A DNA stretch of 64,000 bases from Desmodesmus armatus (taxonomy: Eukaryota > Chlorophyta > Chlorophyceae > Sphaeropleales > Scenedesmaceae), in NCBI GenBank assembly GCA_007449985.2, contig VIIQ02000287.1, positions 17,080-81,079 of the forward strand, read 5' to 3'. Of this stretch, positions 25,316 to 33,800 are shown piece after piece (the stretch's first letter is position 1; every line of letters begins with the position of its first letter). Position numbers and translations under genes: made by a program. Below the pieces are notes generated by a model. That model had not been told where the DNA came from. It saw nothing but the letters and a program-made list of their open reading frames with translations, and searched no databases.

Positions 25316-25743
25316 CCCTTGCACATGTTGTACAGAACCTCCAAGTTGCTCACACGTAGAATGTCCAAGTCACACCGTACAACTAACAGCAGGTGCAGGA
25401 ATTTGCTGGCGGAGTCCCCCACACAAGCTGTACATGTCTTCCCACTGGGATGCCCCTTCATGCCGCATGTAGTGCACGCATGTTGCCTCTGCTGTTGCAT
25501 GCAGGCCAGAAAGCTTTCTGAGTGGCCAGGCTGGCGCAAGGCATGCAAGCATAAATCACCAATTGCATGTGCCAACAGCACAACAGCAGGCTGTTGCATT
25601 AAAGATGCACTGAGAACTGTACATCAATACCATTCACACAGGGGGCCGCTGAACTTGACATGCTGCAGCGAAAGCTTGCATGTTCATGGCATATATATTA
25701 TATATACCAGCTGCTGCTGGGACTAGCGTTGACCCATTGACTC
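25316..25743. other. Intergenic between two mobile elements
   Basis: No supported gene. A minus-strand frame (25171-25599) contains CTTCGMKGHPSGKTC, which only loosely resembles a zinc knuckle because the His-Cys spacing is wrong. A short AT-rich run (ATATATATTATATATA) lies near 25692. Confidence 0.4.
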
Positions 25744-26419
25744 CAGTGGGGCAAAAAGTAACTTGTCTAGTTTCAGGGCGCGTGTGGCGGGACCTGCGCT
25801 GTATCAAGCAAAACTACTTGATATATCTGATACCCTGGGACTTTGCTCGGGGGCTCTAGCTGCTGCTGGCTATTGGTCATCCGTCCACATCGCCTAACAA
25901 CCTTGACTGCCAGGATTCGAACTGTAAGGGGGAACGTGGGTGCTGTGCAAACGTTCAAGTGTCTTGGGCGCCTGTTGGTGGCAGTGCGTGGTGTGAGTGT
26001 GCAGGTCGTTGGCCAGCTGCTGCTTGATCGACAGGTTGATCTGCCTGCGCTGCAGCTGCTGCTGTGCGCTGCCTCAAATTCGTCTCTTTACTGCATTCTT
26101 TCCTGTACATCAGCTATCTCCCCTGGCCAGCGCTGCATTGCGTGTGCAGCAAGGCAGTGTCCCCCCAGACACTGACAGTTGGGCTTTTGCAGCTGCTTGT
26201 GTGGAGCCTGGCAGTGCAGCAGTCGACCCCAGTTTGGTCAAACGGCCCTATCCTGCCCTCAGCACAGGACTCGTGTTCATACAGGTGTGCTGTTACAGGT
26301 GTGTGCCTGCTACTGAAACATGCTGGCAGCCCCTAGCTCTAGCTTGCTGCCTGCTGCTGGCTGCACCACAAGCAAAGTCAAGGTTATTGGCTGTGCCAAG
26401 TTACTTTTTGCCCCACTGC
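25744..26419 (+). repeat. Left 676-bp terminal repeat
   Basis: Base-for-base identical, by line-by-line reading, to 30034-30709 in the same orientation. It has 22-bp inverted termini. It contains several short frames but no recognisable gene. Perfect identity implies recent duplication, recent insertion or ongoing conversion. Confidence 0.9.
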
Positions 26420-27666
26420 ACTTTCACCAAGGAGAGGCTGGCAAATGCTCAGGCTGCATGGATCTAGCAGGACTCCACCATAGATGTGTATCCCCTGAAG
26501 AGTCCTTTCTGCACACCTGGGTCGAGGGTGCCCTCCTGCTCCATGATTGCAAGCCAGTGCTGCTGCTAGAGGATCTGCAGCAGCAATGCCCCAGTGCTGA
26601 ACGCGTCCCGTGCCTTTGCTTGTGCCCAGAGTGCACTGGAAGCTGAACAATTTGCCACTGTTTGCCTGGCCTTTTGACGCCGCTGCTTGTGTGCAGAATT
26701 ATCGAAGTGACGGGGGTGATTCAGCTACGGAACAGCACGTCCTGCCAGGTGCGTTGATCTGCTGCGTGGACGTAGGGTTGATTTGATGAGATTGATTAGA
26801 ACCAGCTGCGCGTAATCAAGGCTGGAAGTGCAGTCCACAGGAAGGGCACGTTGCAGATTGTGTCCGAGGTTGGGGCTGTGTGTGCGCAAACGGCAGCAGG
26901 ATGCATCTGCAACACGCAATCATGGCAGACGTATGAATTGCATTTGCGAATTGCGTGCGTGCTGCGTAACAGCATGCACTTTGAAACACTGAACAGCTGC
27001 CATGCTGTTCACACCTGTCAGCCTGGCATGCACATACAAGCATGTTGCCCATTCTAAACAAATGCAGAAAAACCACTCTAGTTACCGTGACAAACACATC
27101 AGCACCCTGTCAGCCAGGGGCTGTGCTGACCTGTGCCCAGTACTGCTATGTACTGCCTGCAGATCGCCAACTGCCACTGCGCAGGACAGACAGCAGCAGC
27201 ACTACCAGGAAGCAGTGCAGATGCCTCGTGCCAGGTGGGTTGAAAGGAATTGAGCACATTTGCAGTGCTGGGAATGCAGCTGCTGGGATCCCCAATCTCT
27301 CACAGCAGCAGGTGCTCAACCACACGCACGTACTCTGAAAAAATGACAGCACAGCAGCTGCGCCAACGCGCGCGCGCGCAGCGCGTGGACTGGGCATGCA
27401 TGCCAGCACCAACAGCAGGCTGCTGGCTCATGCCCAGGAGGCAGTATACCCAAGACTAGTAAAACACACACCATGGGCCCATACACGCCTGTCGAGAAGG
27501 CAAGCAAAGCTTGCACATAACAGGCTGAGGCAAGCCCAGCACAGTGCACAGGAGTAGTGCGCAGCAGCAGCAACACCTTGCATGCATGCACACCCAAGAA
27601 AGCAGCAGCAGCTGGGTGCAGCTGCAAATGTGCTGCAGATGTGCCCTAGTGTGCCCCTCACCCCAC
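26420..27666. other. Element core left of the transposase, no supported gene
   Basis: About 1.2 kb between the left terminal repeat and the transposase stop codon. It contains a GCGCGCGCGC run near 27368-27380. No domain is recognised in the available frames. Confidence 0.45.
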
Positions 27667-29929
27667 TCAACGAGCATAGGCGTTGGGGTAATCGCCCCCA
27701 GCCCCCACACACACACGGTGCTTCTCATCCAAGTAAGAAACACCCTGTGGGGTCTTCAGCATCTGCCACAGCTGAGGGAGCCCTGCCACATCCTTCTCCA
27801 CATGCTGAGCCCAGCCATACGTAGGCAGATTGTAAAAGACCTTGCGCACCATGTCCTGCAACTTGGTGTGGTCATCAAGGAGGCTCCAATCCTCATACAG
27901 CTGGCACCTGAGGTGGTGCTTCACAGTACCAAACAGGTGCTCAATAGGCCTGTTCAAGTCATGGCTGTAGGAGGGCAGAGGCAGCTTACAGCCATTGACA
28001 AGGCAATCAATCGTGTCGGTGGGGTCATTGGGGTTCACCACCACTTCCCACGTGGCAGTTGCCTGGACGGCGTCATTGTCATAAGACAACCAGAAGTTAT
28101 CAAGATTAGTTACTTTGTTCCACTCCTTGACTATGTGGTAGAGGTTGTTCTCAAATTCCTCCCTGGTCATCTTCCCTGCCTTGCGGCTGCCGTCTTGAAT
28201 CTGCAGGGAAGCAAAAAGGAGGCGGGGCACGGGGAAGCTGCCTCAGTGGAAGTTCAGGGCGCTACGTGCCATGCGGGGGGAGGGGCTCAGGGTTGAGAAG
28301 TATGGCAGTGATGGGGCTGAGCTGTGGTTCCCTGATGGCACCTCCCTGCCAGTTGGCCACTACTCAGGAGAGTACCAGTTGCATTGGCGGCTCCAAGGGT
28401 GTCCCCGTGGCACCCCCCACCTGCAGGTGGCAACTAGCACAACAGTGCGGGACCCCTGTGATCTGTGGTGTGCCTTCTGTATGTACAGTGAGGAGGCATG
28501 GAGGCAGCAGGGCATGCGTGTGCTACCAGCCTGTGAGCTGACCTTCATGGACCTGTTGAGGAGGTGGGGGGTGGACAGGGAGTTCAGCCTTCAGGTGGTG
28601 CCGGCTTTTTGGCCGTGGCCCATGGACTTCTTCCACATGCAGCAAGGGTACTTTGTGCAGGTGGATGGGAGGTGCCATTGGGTTGCTATGTACCACCACA
28701 GCACATGGGTGGTGTTGTGGCGCGACATGATGCAGAACATGGCAGCAGTGCAGCAAGGTGGTCGGCTGGTGCGGGTGCACACAGAGGATCTTGGTAATGC
28801 TGACTGCATTGCTGCCGCCCTTGAGTCTGCGGCAATGGGCTACACCCTTGTGCTGACACCCTCATATAGTACAGCGCTAGTGCGCTGGGGTTCCTTTGAT
28901 GTGCCCTATTTGCAGCTGCTAAAGTGGTTAGTTCCCAACTGCCAGGGTCACACTGACGGTTACAGCAATCACACAATTTCCCCAATGTAACAGGCTCACC
29001 TCGTACTCCATGTCCCGCTCTACCGCATTGCCATCCAGCCTTGTGTTGATGTGCCGTTGGATCTTGGTGGTGCCAGTGGTGAACTCCATATACACCACAC
29101 CCCCTCTGTGCGCAAAGGCGGGGTGGGCGGTCACTGCAACAATGAACTTCACAGTGACATGCTTGTGGCCCTTTTTCAGCTTCCTCGGCACCACATCAGA
29201 GAAGTTGAGGTCATGCTTGTCACACCAGACAAAAACATCAGACTCAGTGTACTTGTCGACAGTGAATGAGGACTCATCAATGTATATGGTGTGGTTCAAG
29301 AATGCTGGCCAACCCTCTTGAATGCCCAAACAGTGCTTGGCGTAGTCCACACGCTCCTGCAATTCCTGTGTTGTGAAGGAGTGCTTGAAGAACAGCTTGC
29401 GGCGCACAAGGGAGGGGTCAGCGTCGTGCATGGCATGCAGCAGCTGGTCTGAAAACTTGAGGCCGTTGTTGTTCATAATTTCCTTCAAACGGGGGCTCTC
29501 CCTGATGGCCTCTCCCAGGCTGGTGAAGTGTACCCTGTGCTGGACTGTGTTGCCCTTCACTTTCTCCTCAACAAGCTTCCCCTCCTTGCAAATCTGAGCT
29601 GCTTCAAGAGCCTCCTTCTCGTTGCATTTGCGACTACGGCCAGACCTGTGTGCATCGTCCACACTCCCGTTCTCAATCCAATGACCCCACCAGGTGCGCA
29701 AGTAGTTGAAATCTTTGCTACCAATGAACTGCTGCTCGTCCTCTGGCAGCTGCTGATTGAGAGAGTCAAGAATGCCCTTCAGGGCATGGTGCGCCTTGGC
29801 AAAGTCTGGCCCAGCTTGCCCCAGAAACATGAAGCATAACATGCACCCCAAGACCCTCACCCACGTCTTTTTCCGGGCGTACTTGGTGCCCCTGACATGC
29901 TCTCGCAGCAATTCCTCTGCGCAGCGCAA
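27667..29929 (-). CDS. Split DDE transposase (IS630/Tc1-mariner-like)
   Basis: Two exons are visible: about 29916-29000 and 28200-27667. The 799-bp intron (GTGAGC...CTGCAG) joins them in phase 0. The 29929 end is only the limit of the open frame: there is no ATG there, and a good acceptor at 29917 suggests a missing 5' exon, possibly in the right terminal repeat. The N-terminal part has a helix-turn-helix-like region and an SGRSRK linker resembling the GRPR motif. Candidate catalytic residues are D in YIDESSF (exon 1), D in SYDND and E in NRPIEHLFG (exon 2), with 43-45 residues between the last two, longer than the classic D34E. The SHDLNRPIEHLFGTVKHHL segment is the typical DDE_3 signature. 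It would cut and paste the element. Both exons are intact. Confidence 0.75.
28271..28990 (+). CDS. Putative PD-(D/E)XK-like nuclease ORF nested antisense in transposase intron
   Basis: An intact 239-codon ORF from ATG 28271 to TAA. The frame is open back to 28199, where a CTGCAG could serve as an acceptor for an upstream exon. The intron it sits in spans 28201-28999, so the ORF fills it. Residues 63-70 give CDLWCAFC. Residues 86-132 give a helix (ACELTFMDLLRRWG), strand, D119 in PMDFF, and QVDGRCHW at 130-137. Then come RDMMQNM (151-157) and GGRLVRVHTEDL (163-174). That order matches the DUF559/Vsr branch of the PD-(D/E)XK fold (DF...E-x-DG-x-x-H...RD...G-x-x-V-x-R), but the usual acidic residue before DG is Q130. 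The assignment rests on motif order alone. It could also be a transposition accessory protein. Confidence 0.5.
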   Translation: MRGEGLRVEKYGSDGAELWFPDGTSLPVGHYSGEYQLHWRLQGCPRGTPHLQVATSTTVRDPCDLWCAFCMYSEEAWRQQGMRVLPACELTFMDLLRRWGVDREFSLQVVPAFWPWPMDFFHMQQGYFVQVDGRCHWVAMYHHSTWVVLWRDMMQNMAAVQQGGRLVRVHTEDLGNADCIAAALESAAMGYTLVLTPSYSTALVRWGSFDVPYLQLLKWLVPNCQGHTDGYSNHTISPM

Positions 29930-30033
29930 AAGAAGGCAGCAGCAGGTGCAGTGTGCGGCACTTGTCAGCCACTACTAGGGTACAGGGTACACTTGGCTAA
30001 ACCCTAACTTTGACCGGTTCTCACTGGAGAGTG

Positions 30034-30709
30034 CAGTGGGGCAAAAAGTAACTTGTCTAGTTTCAGGGCGCGTGTGGCGGGACCTGCGCTGTATCAAGCA
30101 AAACTACTTGATATATCTGATACCCTGGGACTTTGCTCGGGGGCTCTAGCTGCTGCTGGCTATTGGTCATCCGTCCACATCGCCTAACAACCTTGACTGC
30201 CAGGATTCGAACTGTAAGGGGGAACGTGGGTGCTGTGCAAACGTTCAAGTGTCTTGGGCGCCTGTTGGTGGCAGTGCGTGGTGTGAGTGTGCAGGTCGTT
30301 GGCCAGCTGCTGCTTGATCGACAGGTTGATCTGCCTGCGCTGCAGCTGCTGCTGTGCGCTGCCTCAAATTCGTCTCTTTACTGCATTCTTTCCTGTACAT
30401 CAGCTATCTCCCCTGGCCAGCGCTGCATTGCGTGTGCAGCAAGGCAGTGTCCCCCCAGACACTGACAGTTGGGCTTTTGCAGCTGCTTGTGTGGAGCCTG
30501 GCAGTGCAGCAGTCGACCCCAGTTTGGTCAAACGGCCCTATCCTGCCCTCAGCACAGGACTCGTGTTCATACAGGTGTGCTGTTACAGGTGTGTGCCTGC
30601 TACTGAAACATGCTGGCAGCCCCTAGCTCTAGCTTGCTGCCTGCTGCTGGCTGCACCACAAGCAAAGTCAAGGTTATTGGCTGTGCCAAGTTACTTTTTG
30701 CCCCACTGC
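30034..30709 (+). repeat. Right 676-bp terminal repeat
   Basis: Identical partner of 25744-26419. Its left end abuts the 5' side of the minus-strand transposase gene and may supply that gene's promoter or first exon. Its right end abuts the upstream region of the F-box/PP2-like gene. Confidence 0.9.
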
Positions 30710-30832
30710 TCTCACACCTCGCGGTCGATCTATAAACATCGCTACCGCTTCAACCTGACCGACATTCAACTAAAGAAAGGAAGTTGTCAAGCTACTGCAG
30801 ACGCACCTTCTCCGAAACGACCCAATTTCTGC
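30710..30832 (+). promoter_or_regulatory. Residual upstream region of the F-box/PP2-like gene
   Basis: Only 123 bp separate the composite element from the start codon, so this holds at most a 5' UTR and core promoter. An in-frame open stretch runs through it from inside the element, so a longer N-terminus cannot be excluded. Confidence 0.35.
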
Positions 30833-33800
30833 ATGGAGCCAATTGAGGGTGACTCAAACGCACTGGTAGAACCTTACCTACTACCTCTGCTTGATCTGCC
30901 AGGCCCATGCCTGCGTGCTGTCGTTGTGGAGCTGTGGGCAGACCTTAGGGATGTTGCTGCCCTCAGCTGCTGTTGCACAGCCACAGCTCAGCTGTGTGCT
31001 GAGCAGCAGCTGTGGAAGCAGCTGCTGACAAGCCGTTATGGCAAGTCCGTGCTTCCTGGAGAAGCAGCGGCAGGTAAGCACACTGCAGCAGTGCAACAAG
31101 CAGTAGCTGCTGGGTGTGCAAGAGCTGTGCGGGGCACCTGAAGGGCAGCTGCAGTAGCTGCGCAAGGGCACCGGAAGTGTCTGCCGCTGACGTTACTTGG
31201 ATGATGTTCAAGAACACACGAACCGACAAGCCTTTGCATTGCCTTGCAAATGCACTTGATTGCTCAGGTCCTGAGAGGATAGGGGAATGGTTATGGAGTG
31301 AGGGGGGGGGGGGTGACCTACAGACAGGTACTAGGTGTGCTTTTGCATGGCAACCTCATGCCCATTCTTGAATGCAACATCATGCCCATCCCCGAGATAA
31401 AATGCGAGGATGCTTGAATGGCACACTGGTTGTGTGTTGAAAACCTTCAAACCGCAATAGAGGGCGTCACAGCTCATAAAGAGTGTGCGCACTTACACCT
31501 TGAGGGTCTCTTCTGCCTTGAGCCGCTCTCAATCAGCGGTGGTTGTGCAGCAACCGTCATCAAGAAGACGCATGGGGTGGCTTACTGCATCTTGTGTGCG
31601 GCCATTGACCGAGTTGCCCCCCCCCCTCTGCCCCCCTTCTTCCGCCCCCCCCCCCTCTTCAGGCCCCGCTCACCCAGCTCGCCTGCCTGGCTGGGTGTTC
31701 TTCCAAGGCATGGATGCCTCATTAGAGGGTGATAAGGCTGCAGAGGGGTGGGACTCACTGGAGCGATTGGCAGAGACATGCAGCAGCAAAGGTATGGGGG
31801 CAGCAGCTCTTGGGGGAGTGGGGGGTGGGAGGGGATGGGCAACTGGGGGGGGGGGGGGTGTCAAGGCCCCAGCTACGTTGACCAGTTGCCTGGTGTGTTA
31901 GGCATTGAGGTTGGATGTGTAGCTAGCATACTATGAACATGCGAGGCACATGCAAGCAATTCAGGAGGGACACCAAGGAAGTCCTGTGTGCTTGGACGCA
32001 TCAAGAGGCGGGATGCCTCAGCTGAGGGTGAAAAACCTGCAGAGGGGTGGGACTTATTGGAGCAGCTGGCAGAGACATGCAGCAGCAAAGGTGAGGCAAC
32101 AGGCCCGATTTAGCAGGGGTTGGACCTTTGTGTGCGCGATGGTAGCGGTGGGGTTGGGGGGTGGGTGGGGTGGGTGGGTAACAGCGGTGGAAGCATGGTG
32201 CATGTACTTCTGGCCTGTGCAGAACATAAAGTCCGTCACTCCACCCTGTTGTGTTGACAGGTGCTGTTGCATCCACTACAGCTGGCCATTAGCAGCTAGA
32301 CACACATCATCTCCCCCCCCCCCTCGCCCCCATCGTGTGCAGGTGCTGAGGCGTTCAGCACGGCTGGAATCTATAAGTTCTCACATGTGGTGCCATGAGG
32401 CTGGCATATGTATGTGGCCCCCGACACTCCTGGAAGCGCATCAGCTACACACACATCATTCTGGCCCCAATACATGCCCTCCGCCCGTTCCTCCCTCCCT
32501 CCCCCCTCCCCCCCCCTCATTGTGTGCAGGTGCTGAGGCGTTCACCCGTAGCAGGCAAAATCATCACCCCCCCCCCCCCCCCCCCCGGGCCTCCTTGCGT
32601 CACAGTTGGAAGCGCAACAGCTACATGCCCCCCCCCCCTCGATTCAGTGCAGGTGCTGAGGCATTCACCACGGCTGGCAAAATCATCAGCCCCCCCCCCC
32701 CCCCCCCGCCCCCCTCGCGTCACAGTTGGAAGCGCAACAGCTACATGCCCCCCCCCCTCGATTCAGTGCAGGTGCTGAGGCATTCACCACGGGTGGCAAC
32801 ACCATCAGCCCCCCCCCCCCCACCCAGGGCGGTCACTCCTGGAAGCGCAACCGCTATATCCCCCCCCCCCCCATGCAGGTGCCGGTGCGTTCACCACGTC
32901 TGGCAAGCTCATCAGCAGCCCGGACCCCCCTGACTCCTGGAAGCGCACAACCTACAGACCCTGTGAGGGTCTGTATGTCAGGGAGGAGATCTCCACAGCA
33001 ATGCATTTGCAGCAACAGATCAAGGATCCAGGTGAGCGTGTGTGCAGGTTTTTGGGGGTTGTGTGATAGCAACTGAAGGGGTGGGAGGGGCTGTATGGGA
33101 GGGAGGAATCGCAACAGCAATGCAGCTGCAGCAGGATCAAAAAAATGCGGATGGAGGTGAGTGCATGTGGATGTTTTACAGTCATTGCTTGGACTTTGTT
33201 TGCGTTTCCCCCTACCCTGCAACCCCATTCCTGCATTCAAGGTTTTGCTGCAGAAACCTGCCCCCTCCCCATTTGAAGGCTGGGTGTACCGCCCCTCTTG
33301 CTACAGCAGTGGATACACAAAGAAAGAGGCGGGAGACAACATGGCCCGCTGCCCCACCCTGCCTGCCCCTCCACATGTACACAGGAAATGCTTTCTGTGC
33401 AGTCAATAGATTGGATGGCTAGGATCTCATCAATATTCCCTCCTGTCCCACCCCCCACACTCCAGGTTCTGCTGCAGAACCCTGGCCCCCAGAGCTTCAA
33501 GGCTGGGTATACTTCCCCTCCTGCTACAGCAGCGGATACACAAAGAAAGAGGCGGGAGACAACATGGCCCGCTGCCCCACCCTGCCTGCCCCTCCACATG
33601 TACACAGGAAATGCTTTCTGTGCAGTCATTAGATTGGATGGCCAGGATCCCATCAATGTTCCCTCCTGTCCCACCCCCCACACTCCAGGTTCTGCTGCAG
33701 AACCCTGGCCCCCCGAGCTCCAAGGCTGGGTAAACTTCCCCTCCTGCTACAGCAGCGGCTACACAAAGAAAGAGGCGGGGGACAACATGGCCCGCTGCCC

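Larger units (their letters stand above)
25744..30709. mobile_element. Composite DNA element with DDE transposase and nested antisense ORF
   Basis: The whole 4,966-bp unit is bounded by identical 676-bp direct repeats (25744-26419 and 30034-30709). Each begins CAGTGGGGCAAAAAGTAACT and ends with its reverse complement. The outer flanks share CTC on both sides, a possible 3-bp target duplication. The 3,614-bp core holds a minus-strand split DDE transposase gene (27667-29929) and, inside its intron on the plus strand, a 239-codon ORF (28271-28990). There is no reverse transcriptase, primer-binding site or polypurine tract, so it is not an LTR retrotransposon. It may be two copies of a small inverted-repeat element mobilising the DNA between them, or one element whose long terminal direct repeats carry the inverted ends. 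It stops 124 bp before the start codon of the F-box/PP2-like gene. Confidence 0.72.

Noticed and set aside
25171..25599. Zinc-knuckle-like CTTCGMKGHPSGKTC on the minus strand, suggesting a retroelement gag
   Set aside because: Spacing does not fit CX2CX4HX4C, and no neighbouring retroelement domain exists.
25905..25925. tRNA B-box-like AGTTCGAATCC on the minus strand, in both 676-bp repeats
   Set aside because: No matching A box, anticodon arm or acceptor stem at the right distance. At most a faint SINE-like trace.
25744..30709. LTR retrotransposon interpretation of the 676-bp direct repeats
   Set aside because: Ends are CAGTG...CACTG rather than TG...CA, with no primer-binding site, no polypurine tract, no reverse transcriptase or integrase. 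The core encodes a DDE_3-type transposase.
31582..31901. Gly- and Pro-rich ORFs in intron 2 of the F-box/PP2-like gene
   Set aside because: Translations of poly-G and poly-C intron tracts.
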